A stretch of 64,000 nucleotides of DNA from Halorubrum sp. Atlit-26R (GTDB taxonomy: Archaea > Halobacteriota > Halobacteria > Halobacteriales > Haloferacaceae): positions 124,001-188,000 of the forward strand of contig NZ_QPLT01000004.1 in the NCBI RefSeq assembly GCF_003666015.1. Direction: 5' to 3'. Numbering within the stretch: position 1 is the first letter of the stretch; every line of letters begins with the position of its first letter. Shown one piece after another: positions 42,623 to 50,676 of the stretch. A program made the position numbers and the translations under genes. The notes below the pieces were generated by a model, which was not told the DNA's origin, did no database searches, and worked only from the letters and a program-made list of their open reading frames with translations.

Positions 42623-43744
42623 TCACCGCGGGTCGGGACCGCCGTCGTCGAAGTACTCCGCGAGCCGCTCGGCGGCCTCGGCCGCGCGCGGCGTCACTAA
42701 GGCGAACCGGATCCACTCGTCGCGGGCAGTGCCGAACGCCTCGCCGGGCATGCCGGCGACGCCCGCCTCGTCGATCAGGCGCTTGACGTTCGCCATCGTG
42801 CCGGGGAACCCGTCGAAGCGCGCGAGCACGTAGAACGCGCCCTCCGGGCGGCTGTACTCCGCGCCGGCCGCGTCGAGGGCGTCGGTGAACGCGTCGACGC
42901 GCTCCGCGAGCAGCTCGCGCGACTCGGCGTAGTAGTCCGGCTGCGTCTCCGCGAGCGCGTGGTGGACCGCGTACTGGGAGGGGCGCGCGCCGGTGACGTT
43001 CACGAGCATGTGTCGCGTCTTCGCGGCGCCGACGTGCGCCTCGGGGAACACGCCGTAGCCGACGCGGAGCCCCGTGATCGCCATCGACTTCGAGAAGCCG
43101 CTGGTGACGATCACGCGGTCCGAATCGAGGGTGAGGGCGGACTCGAACGAGCCGGCGAGGTCAAACTGGTCGTACACCTCGTCGACGACGACCACGGCGT
43201 CGACCGACTCGGCGAGGTCGACGACCTCGCGGACCGCGTCGAGGTCGTACACCGCGCCGGTCGGGTTGTTCGGCGTGTTGAGGACGACGAGGGCGGTGTC
43301 CTCGCTCGCCGCCTCGCGGACCGCGTCGACGTCGAGGCTCCCGTCGCGGGCGGTCGGCACGAGCGTCGGCTCCCCGCCGAGCAGGTGCGTCTTCCCCGGG
43401 TAGTACGGGTACACCGGGTCCATCAGCAGCGCCTCGTCGCCGGCGCCGCGGTCGAGTGCGCGCGCCATCGCGAGGTAGTTCGCCTCACCGGTGCCGTTGG
43501 TGACGACCACGCGCTCGGGGTCGACGCCGCGCCGCCCGGCGATCGCCTCGCGGAGCTCGCGGAGCCCGTCGCTCGGCGGGTACTGGAAGTCGGCGGGCGG
43601 GAGGTCGGCGTACTCGCGGAGCGCCTCGCGGAGCGCGGCGGGCGGCTCCCAGTCGGGGTTGCCGCTCACCATGTCGATGACGTCGCCGTCGGCGGCCGCG
43701 GCGTACTGCATCACGTGGAAGAACTTCGGCTCCTCGTACTCCAT
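42623..43744 (-). CDS. PLP-dependent aminotransferase, class I/II
   Basis: A 373-residue fold-type I aminotransferase from the ATG at 43744. Seen are SGNPDWEPP, the substrate-side NTPNNPTGAVYDLD, the Asp/Tyr segment VVVDEVYDQFD, and the PLP lysine in TSGFSKSMAITGLRVGYG. Such enzymes move the amino group of aspartate or aromatic/branched amino acids; the specificity is not readable. It is convergent with the surface-protein gene (15 bp gap). Confidence 0.9.
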   Translation of the reverse strand: MEYEEPKFFHVMQYAAAADGDVIDMVSGNPDWEPPAALREALREYADLPPADFQYPPSDGLRELREAIAGRRGVDPERVVVTNGTGEANYLAMARALDRGAGDEALLMDPVYPYYPGKTHLLGGEPTLVPTARDGSLDVDAVREAASEDTALVVLNTPNNPTGAVYDLDAVREVVDLAESVDAVVVVDEVYDQFDLAGSFESALTLDSDRVIVTSGFSKSMAITGLRVGYGVFPEAHVGAAKTRHMLVNVTGARPSQYAVHHALAETQPDYYAESRELLAERVDAFTDALDAAGAEYSRPEGAFYVLARFDGFPGTMANVKRLIDEAGVAGMPGEAFGTARDEWIRFALVTPRAAEAAERLAEYFDDGGPDPR

Positions 43745-43875
43745 ACGGTCGGGTCGGGCGCGCCCGCCGTGGCTCTTTCGACCGCTCCGGAGCGGCGGCT
43801 CGGAGGATCGTAAGCGGCGCCTACCGAGGGGCGGCGATCCGGTGGTTTGACCTGCCGACCCGCACACGGGGGGAC

Positions 43876-44376
43876 ATGAACAAACGCGGCCACGTCCTCA
43901 ACGGCCTGCTGCTCGCCCTCGGGCTCGGCTTCATCGTGGAACCCGGCCTCGACGCGGCGACGGCGACGACCGTCGCCGAGATCACCGTCCCGGTCGTGTT
44001 GGGGGCGCTGTTCCCCGACGTCGACACCGCCTTCGGGCGCCACCGGAAGACGCTCCACAGCCTGCCCGTGCTGGCGGTGTTCCTCGCGTACCCGATCGTC
44101 TTCGGCAACCTCCAGTACGTGTGGATCGGCGTGTTGACCCACTACCTCCTCGACATGGTCGGGAGCCGGCGCGGCATCGCGCTGTTCCACCCGCTCTCGG
44201 ACAAGGAGTACGGGCTGCCGAGCGGCGTGACGACGAGCAGCAAGTACGCCGACCTCGTCACCGTGATCATCACCGCGATCGAGCTGGCGGGCTTCTGGGC
44301 GATCCACACCTACGTCGTCAACCTCGACCTCGACCTCTCGGCGGCCTCGCAGGCCGCAGCGGGGTTAGGTTTATAA
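43876..44376 (+). CDS. YdjM-family (PF04307) membrane protein
   Basis: A 166-residue protein with the clear family layout: MNKRGHVLNGLLLA (His near the start), FPDVDTAFGRHRKTLHSLP (Asp, His, His) and GVLTHYLLDMVGSRRGIALFHPLS (His, Asp, His), so all putative metal ligands are present, unlike the copy at 807. Four membrane segments. The stop TAA lies inside TTATAAATAA, the same motif that opens units of the nearby repeat element. Confidence 0.85.
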   Translation: MNKRGHVLNGLLLALGLGFIVEPGLDAATATTVAEITVPVVLGALFPDVDTAFGRHRKTLHSLPVLAVFLAYPIVFGNLQYVWIGVLTHYLLDMVGSRRGIALFHPLSDKEYGLPSGVTTSSKYADLVTVIITAIELAGFWAIHTYVVNLDLDLSAASQAAAGLGL

Positions 44377-44507
44377 ATAACTCGCGGGCGAGGCGGTCGT
44401 CCGGCGATCGGCGAACTCGACGATAGCGTGGGGGGGGCCAGGTTGGTTATTTATAAGCAAGCGACCGCAAAGCGGCGGAGTACAGTTTCGGATTTTCAGA
44501 CGTTTAC

Positions 44508-44621
44508 TTATAAATAATCGACTGAAGATCGACGGTGACTACCTCCAAATCCCCAGTCGCTCGTTTATAAATGACTGAGCAGGGATCGACAGAGAATACC
44601 TCCAAAGCCCCAGTCGCGAGG
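44508..44621 (+). repeat. Two diverged 57-bp units of the repeat element
   Basis: Both units keep the exact 57-bp length seen in copy 1 although only about half of their bases agree with each other. Conserved positions are TTATAAAT at the start, GATCGAC in the middle, and ACCTCCAAA followed by CCCCAGTCGC at the end. Equal length despite divergence suggests constraint on spacing. Confidence 0.85.
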
Positions 44622-44864
44622 GCGGCGCACGCTCGCTGCGCTCCTCGCTCGCGTTGCTCGCTGCGGTGCTTGCGTCGCCTGCGCCGCCCTCGCGACTGCC
44701 CCTTTGAGTCCCACCCGACCGCGACCGCACCGCACCTCACGCCTCCCCAGCCTCGTCGGGCGCGTCCTTCGGGCTCCCTTCGGTCGCCCTCGGAGCGCCC
44801 GACTCCCTCGCGCGTGCTGTCTCGCGGTCGCCGGGGGCGACCGCTCGCAGCCACGCGCCGCCGC
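44508..44864 (+). repeat. Modular non-coding repeat element, copy 2
   Basis: This fills most of the 543-bp gap 44377-44919. Two diverged 57-bp units (44508-44564, 44565-44621) open with TTATAAAT and share ATCGAC and ACCTCCAAA-CCCCAG. Then come a 19-bp perfect stem (44611-44629 with 44680-44698), box A CTGCCCCTTTGAGTCCCACC (44696-44715), CCTCCCCAGCCTC, hairpin II (44755-44763 with 44795-44803), GACTCCCTCGCGCGTGCTG, and hairpin III (44824-44832 with 44836-44844). Order and orientation match copy 1. Upstream, 44377-44507 holds further TATA-like TTATAAATAA and TTATTTATAAGC sequences that may be decayed units, and no gene. The FAD oxidoreductase starts 55 bp after it. Confidence 0.85.
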
Positions 44865-44919
44865 AGCGTTTCCATCGCCGTCCCGGTGGCTTTTCGTCGT
44901 CGCTCGCGTGTCTCGGGGC

Positions 44920-46185
44920 ATGACCGAGGAAGACGAGTCAGCGCCGTCGGTCGCGGTCGTCGGCGGCGGCGCGGTCGGCGTCACGGCGGCTCACGACCTC
45001 GCGGCCCGCGGCGCCGACGTGACGCTGTTCGAGCGCGAGGAGTTGGCGGCCGAGAGCTCCGGGCGCGCGGCTGGGGTCCTCTACGACGCCTACGCCGAGG
45101 ACGTCGACGCCGCGGTCGGCGCCCGCGCGCTGGAGCGGTTCCGCGCGTTCGACCGGTCGCTGCCCGGCTTCTCGTTTTCCGCGTGCCCGTACGTGATCGC
45201 GGTCCGCGAGGGCGACCCCGACGCGGACGCCGTCCCGGCGATGGTCGAGCGCATGCGCGAGCACGGCCGCGAGGTATCGCTCGTCGCCCCCGACGCGCTC
45301 GGTAAGCGCTTCCCCGCCCTCCGCGCCGACGACCTCGCCGTCGCGGCGGTCGCGGAGGGGGCGGGCTGGACAGACCCGCCGAGCTACGTCCGCGCGCTCG
45401 GCGAGCGGGCCGCTCGGGAAGGGGTCGAGATAGAGACGGAGACCGCTGTCGCGCTCGGCCCGGAGACGGGTTCGGGACGCGAACTCTCGATCCGAGACGC
45501 GGGCGACGGGAACTCGACGACCGGCACACGCGCGTTCGACGCCGTCGTCGTCGCCGCCGGGGCGCACACCCGGTCGCTGCTCGCGGACGCCGGCGTCTCG
45601 GTCCCGGTCGTCCCCTACCGCGTTCAGGCGCTCGTCGCCCCCGGGCCCTACGACGGGCCGATGGTCTACGACGCCACCGCGGACGCGTACTTCCGCCCAC
45701 ACCCGGACGGACTGCTCGCGGGCGACGGCACGGAGCCCGTCCCGGCCGACCCCGACGACTACCGCCGCGAGGCGGACGACTGGTTCCGCGAGGACGTCGC
45801 CGCGGTCCTCGACGAGCGACTCGCCCGCGGCGACTCCGCGGAGCGGGCCGACCCCGGCGACCGCGATCTCGACGTCTCCCCGGCCTGGGCCGGACTCTGT
45901 ACCGCGACGCCGGACGGCGACCCGCTCGTGGGGCCGGTGGACGCGGACGGCGCTCCCGCCCCTACCCTATTCGTCGCCGCCGGCTGGCAGGGACACGGGT
46001 TCATGCGCGCGCCGGCGATCGGCGAGACGGTCGCCGAGGGCGTGCTCGCGTCGCTCGCGGGGGCCGGGTTCGGGGATCCGGACTCCCCGTGGATCGGCGC
46101 GTTCGACCCCGGGCGGTTCGACGGGAACGAGGAGTTCGAGATCGCGGAGGGGATGTCGCTGTCGGAGCGGTCGGAGGAGATTTAA
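44920..46185 (+). CDS. FAD-dependent oxidoreductase (DAO family)
   Basis: A 421-residue D-amino-acid-oxidase-like flavoprotein from the ATG at 44920. The Rossmann motif VAVVGGGAVGVTAAHDLAARGADVTLFE opens it. The FAD closing part is LFVAAGWQGHGFMRAPAIGE near the C-terminus. AAGVLYDAYAEDVDAAV and VVPYRVQALV are in family positions for sarcosine/glycine/D-amino acid oxidases. The substrate is not known. Longer frames upstream read through the non-coding repeat element and are rejected. Confidence 0.88.
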   Translation: MTEEDESAPSVAVVGGGAVGVTAAHDLAARGADVTLFEREELAAESSGRAAGVLYDAYAEDVDAAVGARALERFRAFDRSLPGFSFSACPYVIAVREGDPDADAVPAMVERMREHGREVSLVAPDALGKRFPALRADDLAVAAVAEGAGWTDPPSYVRALGERAAREGVEIETETAVALGPETGSGRELSIRDAGDGNSTTGTRAFDAVVVAAGAHTRSLLADAGVSVPVVPYRVQALVAPGPYDGPMVYDATADAYFRPHPDGLLAGDGTEPVPADPDDYRREADDWFREDVAAVLDERLARGDSAERADPGDRDLDVSPAWAGLCTATPDGDPLVGPVDADGAPAPTLFVAAGWQGHGFMRAPAIGETVAEGVLASLAGAGFGDPDSPWIGAFDPGRFDGNEEFEIAEGMSLSERSEEI

Positions 46186-46200
46186 AAGGCAGCCGCCGCG

Positions 46201-46617
46201 TCAGTCGTCTTCTTCGACGACGTCGACGTCGCTCGACCCGCCGCGCTTGGGGATCTCGACGTGGAGCGTCCCGTTGCGCGTGAGCGTCGCGTTCGCGCCT
46301 TCCGGGGTCACGTCGGCGTCGCGCGGGAGGTCGACGCTCCCGGACAGCGAGACGCCGCGGCCCGGGAACACGAGGTCGTAGCCGTCGTAGAAGTCGCGGA
46401 AGCGCTCCAAGTTCACCTCGACGGTGCGGTCGAGGAAGGTGACGTCGACGTCCTCGCCGCGCACGCCGGGGGCGTCGAACACGACGAGGTACGCGTCGTC
46501 GCTCTCGAGGAGGTCAGAGGAGAGCGGGCGGCGCTCCTGGACGCGGCCCCAGCCGCGGCCGACGCGTTCGAGGGCGCTCCGGAGCGCTGACCGACCGGTC
46601 TCGACGAGTCGGCTCAC
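46201..46617 (-). CDS. Hsp20/alpha-crystallin small heat-shock protein
   Basis: A 138-residue small heat-shock protein with a GTG start. The alpha-crystallin domain runs from about residue 40 (DAYLVVFDAPGVRGEDVDVTFLDRTVEVNLE) to SVDLPRDADVTPEGANATLTRNGTLHVEIPKR; the ATLTRNGTLHVEIPK part corresponds to the usual AxLxNGVLxIxxPK. It forms oligomeric holdases. It starts 4 bp after the stop of the zinc-ribbon gene, so the two form an operon. Confidence 0.9.
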   Translation of the reverse strand: MSRLVETGRSALRSALERVGRGWGRVQERRPLSSDLLESDDAYLVVFDAPGVRGEDVDVTFLDRTVEVNLERFRDFYDGYDLVFPGRGVSLSGSVDLPRDADVTPEGANATLTRNGTLHVEIPKRGGSSDVDVVEEDD

Positions 46618-46621
46618 GGGC

Positions 46622-46777
46622 TCACACCTCGATCTCGACGAGGTCGCTCCCGCCGCAGTACGGGCACGACAGGTCCTCGACCGCGTGGTCGTCGGGCACG
46701 TCGTACGTGTAGTGGTTCTCGAACATGTCGAGCTCGCAGTCGTCGCTGACGCACTTGACCTCCATCGTCGATGGCAT
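46622..46777 (-). CDS. Small zinc-ribbon protein
   Basis: A 51-residue protein read directly from the minus strand: MPSTMEVKCVSDDCELDM, then NHYTYDVPDD and a final LSCPYCGGSDLVEIEV. The Cys-x4-Cys and CxxC pairs would bind one zinc. A TATA-like TTTAAG lies 25-30 bp before the ATG, giving a leaderless message. It precedes hsp20 with a 4-bp gap, so it may work with protein folding or stress response, but no function is known. Confidence 0.8.
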   Translation of the reverse strand: MPSTMEVKCVSDDCELDMFENHYTYDVPDDHAVEDLSCPYCGGSDLVEIEV

Positions 46778-46801
46778 ATCCGACAGTTGTGTCGGCGTGG
46801 G

Positions 46802-46807
46802 CTTAAA
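46802..46807 (-). promoter_or_regulatory. TATA box of the zinc-ribbon/hsp20 operon
   Basis: TTTAAG on the minus strand, 25-30 bp from the ATG at 46777. This is the usual distance for a leaderless haloarchaeal transcript. Confidence 0.5.
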
Positions 46808-46837
46808 CGGCGTGGCGGCGGCGGTCGCGTCCCCGTC

Positions 46838-48265
46838 TCAGGGGGTCGGCTCCGTCCGGACCTCGATCCGCGCTCCGTCCGCTCCCTCGACGGCCTCGAC
46901 GCTCCAGCCGTGTGCCTCCGCGATCCGGGAGACGATCCGCAACCCGAAGCCGGTTCCGTCCGAGGCGGTGGTGAAACCCGCCTCGAAGGCCCGATCGCGT
47001 ACGTCCTCCGGGATACCCGGCCCGTCGTCGGCGACGAAGAACCCCGGGGTCGAGCCGAGTTCGCCGACTCGGACCCGGACGTCGCCGCCGCCGTGGTCGA
47101 CGGCGTTCCGCACGAGGTTCTCGAGGAGCTGTACGAGCCGGTCGCGATCCGCCTCGACGGTCAGGTCCGCCTCGACGTCGAGGCTCGCGTCCTCCGTGGC
47201 GGTCCCCGACCAACAGCGGTCGACGGCGTCGGCGAGGTCGACCGGTTCGACGTCGGTGACTCGCTCCCCGTTTCGCGCGAGCGTGAGCAGCTGATCGATC
47301 CGATCGCTCATCCGTTCGTGCGCGCTCGCGACGTGGTCGAGGTTGGGATCGTCACACCGCTCGCGCGCCAGTTCGACCCGTCCCCTCGCGACCGAGAGCG
47401 GATTCTGAAGATCGTGTGAAACGACGCTGGCGAACGATTCGAGCTCCTTGTTGCGGCGTTCGAGCTCCGCCTCGTACTCCTTCCGCTCGGTTACGTCCGT
47501 GATGAACCCCTCCAACACGGCGGTTCCCTCGACGGTGGACTCGACGAGACACCCGCGCTCCCACATCCAGCGCAGCTCGTCGTCCCGCGTGCGGATCCGG
47601 TAGGTGATCTCGAACTCCTCGTCCGCGTCTATCGCCGCTTGGACGACCTCCCACGCCCGTTCCCGGTCGTCGGGGTGGATGACGTCTTCGCCCCAGACGA
47701 CCGCGTCGCTCGCGAGTTCCGCCGTCGTGTAGCCGGTGATCGGCTCGCTTTCGCCGCGAACGAACTCCATCGGCCACTCGGGCGCGTTCCGGCAGCGATA
47801 GACGAACCCGGGGAGGTTCCCGATGAGCGTCTCCAACCGCCGCCTGTCGCGTTCGCGGGCCTCCTCGGCCGCGCGCCTTCGGCCGCGGGCCGCGGCCCGA
47901 CGCGTCCTGTCGCGGAGTTCCTCGCTCCCGCCGGACGCGTCGAGGGTGACGTAGTCGGTGACGCCGCTCGCGATCGCCTCGCTCGCTATCCGCTCCGAGC
48001 CCGACGCCGTGGCGAGCACGAAGGGCGTTCCCGGACGACGGTCTCGGACTTCCCCGAGCAGTTCGATCCCGTCCCCGTCCGGCAGATCGTATCCGGCGAG
48101 GACGCAGTCGACCGGCTCTCGTCCCAGTCGCTCGACCGCCGACGCGACGTTCGGCTCGACCGTGACGTCGAACTCCGCGTTCGGCCACTCCCTCCCGAAG
48201 GTGCGCGCGTCGCCGCTCTCCGGGACGCTGAGGACGCGAACCGTCTCCCCGGGAACGCTTGCCAT
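46838..48265 (-). CDS. Histidine kinase: degenerate receiver, PAS, HisKA, HATPase
   Basis: A 475-residue soluble sensor kinase. Residues ~8-125 are receiver-like, but where the phospho-accepting Asp should be, the segment reads VLAGYDLPDGDGIELL, with Gly in the usual Asp place. A PAS/PAC domain follows (LIGNLPGFVYRC ... WRMMER-like WMWERGCLVESTVEG, ITDVTERKEYE). The HisKA box is FASVVSHDLQNPLSVARG with the phospho-His, then the ATPase N box ENLVRNAVDH, DDGPGIP and GTGFGLRIV. There is no membrane segment and no partner regulator next to it. Confidence 0.9.
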   Translation of the reverse strand: MASVPGETVRVLSVPESGDARTFGREWPNAEFDVTVEPNVASAVERLGREPVDCVLAGYDLPDGDGIELLGEVRDRRPGTPFVLATASGSERIASEAIASGVTDYVTLDASGGSEELRDRTRRAAARGRRRAAEEARERDRRRLETLIGNLPGFVYRCRNAPEWPMEFVRGESEPITGYTTAELASDAVVWGEDVIHPDDRERAWEVVQAAIDADEEFEITYRIRTRDDELRWMWERGCLVESTVEGTAVLEGFITDVTERKEYEAELERRNKELESFASVVSHDLQNPLSVARGRVELARERCDDPNLDHVASAHERMSDRIDQLLTLARNGERVTDVEPVDLADAVDRCWSGTATEDASLDVEADLTVEADRDRLVQLLENLVRNAVDHGGGDVRVRVGELGSTPGFFVADDGPGIPEDVRDRAFEAGFTTASDGTGFGLRIVSRIAEAHGWSVEAVEGADGARIEVRTEPTP

Positions 48266-48313
48266 ACCCGTTCCTCATCGGAGTACAACATAACAATTTG
48301 GGAACCGATCGGA

Positions 48314-48709
48314 TCACGCCTTCAGTCCGCGGTACCGGTCGGGAACGACGGTCCGCTCGGCGAACAACGCGAGGAGGGTCCCGAACGCGACGCCGGTGAC
48401 GAACCCCGGACCGTACGGGAACAGGCTCGGCGCGAACGCGAGCGACGCGCCGAGCCAGACGGACGCGGCGAGGATCGCGGCGCCCGCGGCGACGTACGCC
48501 AGCGTCTCGTACCGGTCCGGCGGGAGTCGGTCCCGGGCCAGCCACGCGACCGGTCCGACGACGACGGCGGTGGCGGTCGCCCATCCCGCCGCAAGTGCCC
48601 ACGGACGGGGCTCGGCGGCGTAGAACTGTACCGCGGCGAACGCGCAGACGACGCCGATCGGGAGATACTGCCCGATCAGTCGGCGCCGATCGACCGTCTC
48701 GGAGGGCAT
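48314..48709 (-). CDS. Small membrane protein, unknown
   Basis: A 131-residue protein from the ATG at 48709 (MPSETVDRRRLIGQYLPIG). Four hydrophobic segments (e.g. ALAAGWATATAVVVGPVAWLA, GAAILAASVWLGASLAF, GFVTGVAFGTLLALFA) and a short basic end. I recognise no family. It is 48 bp downstream of the kinase start on the same strand, but transcribed towards it. Confidence 0.65.
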   Translation of the reverse strand: MPSETVDRRRLIGQYLPIGVVCAFAAVQFYAAEPRPWALAAGWATATAVVVGPVAWLARDRLPPDRYETLAYVAAGAAILAASVWLGASLAFAPSLFPYGPGFVTGVAFGTLLALFAERTVVPDRYRGLKA

Positions 48710-48810
48710 ACCCGTCGTTACCGGGTGCTTTCTAATAAGTGACCGGCCGCGGAGCGTCGGGTCGGCCGTTCCGCACGCTTTTCCCCTCTCGGCCGAGTAC
48801 GGTGGGTAAC

Positions 48811-50673
48811 ATGACCGATTCGCCCGCGTCGGCACGGGGGTCGCTCCCGGCCGACCCGAACGACCTCTCCGTCACGATCGTCGACGGGTACGTCGACGAG
48901 CCGGCCCACTTCGGCGTCCCGCCGTACCTCTCGACGTACCCCCGGTACACGGCGGGCGCGCTCGTCGACGCCGGCGTCCCGGAGTCGCAGATCACCTACC
49001 ACACCATCGACGAGCTCCGCGACCACCGGAGCAAACACGCCGACGTCGCGGACGCCGACCTCATGGTGTACGTCGGCGGGATGACCGTTCCCGGGAAGTA
49101 CGTCGGCGGGACCCCCGCGGAGCCGGACGAGGTGCGCGAGCTCGGCTGGACCGCCGACGGCGTGACCCTGCTCGGCGGCCCCGTGCGGTTCGGGGTCGGC
49201 GAGGAGAACGCGGGCGCACAGGAGACGCGGCGCGACGACCTCGACTACGACTTCGTCGCGATGGGCGACGTCGAGGCCGCGGCCCACGACCTCGTCCGCG
49301 AGGGGTTGGAGGGGTACGGCAACCGGATGCGGACCAACGAGGAGGTCGACCGCTGGGCCCGGCAGGGGGCGTTCGTCGTCGAGCAGCACCCGAACCACCC
49401 GGACTACCTCATCTGCGAGATGGAGACCTCCCGCGGCTGCGCGTACCGGTGTTCGTTCTGTACGGAACCGCTGTACGGCGACCCGGCGTTCCGCGCCGCG
49501 CGGTCGGTCGTCGACGAAGTTGACGCGCTCTCGAACAGGGGGGTGAGACACTTCCGTCTCGGCCGGCAAGCCGACATCCTCGCGTTCGGCGGCGACGGCG
49601 AGGCGCCGAACCCGGACGCCCTCCGCGAGCTGTACGGCGGGATCCGCGAGGTCGCGCCCGACCTCCGGACGCTCCACCTCGACAACATGAACCCCGTGAC
49701 GATCACGGACTACCCCGAGGCGTCGCGGGAGGCGATCCGCGTCATCGCGGAGCACAACACCCCCGGCGACACGGCGGCGTTCGGACTCGAATCGGCGGAC
49801 CCGGTGGTCCAGGAGGAGAACAACCTGCTCGTCACCGCCGAGGAGTGCTTAGAGGCCGTCCGCGTCGTCAACGAGGAGGGCGGCTGGCGCCCCGGTGACG
49901 GCCCCGAGACGACGCCGGGCGACGCGAGCCGCGTCACCGGCCCCTCGACCGGCCCGGACGCCTCGCCGCGGCTACCGAAGCTCCTCCCCGGGATCAACCT
50001 CGTCCACGGGCTCGCGGGCGAGCGCCCGGAGACGTACGAGCACAACAAGGAGTTCCTCCAGACGGTGTACGACGAGGGGCTGATGCTCCGCCGGATCAAC
50101 ATCCGGCAGGTGATGGCGTTCGCGGGCACGGAGATGGCGGAGACGGGCGCGGACGTGGCACAGGAGCACAAAGACCAGTTCCAGGCGTACAAGCGCGAGG
50201 TGCGCGAGACCATCGACAACCCGATGCTCGACCGGGTGGTCCCGCCCGGAACGGTCCTTCCGGACGTCCACTTAGAGTACCACCAGGACGGCAAGACGTT
50301 CGGGCGCCAGCTCGGCACCTACGCGCTCCTCGTCGCGGTCCCGGGCGAGCGCGAGCTGGGGACGAGCATCGACGTGGCGATCACCGACCACGGCTACCGC
50401 TCCGTGACGGGCGTCCCGTACCCGCTCGACGTCAACGCGGCCTCGATGGACGAGCTGACCGCCATCCCGGGTATCAACCGGAGTACGGCCGGCGACGTCG
50501 TCGTCGGCCGACCGTACGACTCCGTCGCGGCCGTCGACGCGGTCGCCCCGGGCACCGTCGACCTCTCCGCGTACGCGGTCGCCGGGGACACCGACGTGCC
50601 GATCCCGGGCCGCGACCGTCCCGGTTCCGGCCCCGGTCCGGCCGCGCGGTCGTCGCTCGGCCGCGGGGACTGA
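48811..50673 (+). CDS. Radical SAM protein with C-terminal helix-hairpin-helix
   Basis: A 620-residue protein from the ATG at 48811. An N-terminal B12-binding-like alpha/beta region (VTIVDGYVDEPAHFGVPPYL, VYVGGMTVPGKYVGG) precedes a radical SAM core with the 4Fe-4S cysteines in SRGCAYRCSFC (Cys-x3-Cys-x2-Cys). The core continues with FRLGRQADILAFGG and HLDNMNPVTITDYPE. Near the end, VNAASMDELTAIPGINRSTAGDVVVGRPY is a helix-hairpin-helix (ComEA-like) that usually binds DNA or RNA. This arrangement resembles UPF0313-like proteins; the reaction is unknown. The metallo-beta-lactamase gene follows after 3 bp. Confidence 0.85.
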   Translation: MTDSPASARGSLPADPNDLSVTIVDGYVDEPAHFGVPPYLSTYPRYTAGALVDAGVPESQITYHTIDELRDHRSKHADVADADLMVYVGGMTVPGKYVGGTPAEPDEVRELGWTADGVTLLGGPVRFGVGEENAGAQETRRDDLDYDFVAMGDVEAAAHDLVREGLEGYGNRMRTNEEVDRWARQGAFVVEQHPNHPDYLICEMETSRGCAYRCSFCTEPLYGDPAFRAARSVVDEVDALSNRGVRHFRLGRQADILAFGGDGEAPNPDALRELYGGIREVAPDLRTLHLDNMNPVTITDYPEASREAIRVIAEHNTPGDTAAFGLESADPVVQEENNLLVTAEECLEAVRVVNEEGGWRPGDGPETTPGDASRVTGPSTGPDASPRLPKLLPGINLVHGLAGERPETYEHNKEFLQTVYDEGLMLRRINIRQVMAFAGTEMAETGADVAQEHKDQFQAYKREVRETIDNPMLDRVVPPGTVLPDVHLEYHQDGKTFGRQLGTYALLVAVPGERELGTSIDVAITDHGYRSVTGVPYPLDVNAASMDELTAIPGINRSTAGDVVVGRPYDSVAAVDAVAPGTVDLSAYAVAGDTDVPIPGRDRPGSGPGPAARSSLGRGD

Positions 50674-50676
50674 GCG

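Noticed and set aside
44704-44919. N-terminal extension of the FAD oxidoreductase into the repeat element
   Set aside because: The Rossmann motif starts right after the ATG at 44920; the extension is the non-coding element read as Arg/Ser-rich protein.
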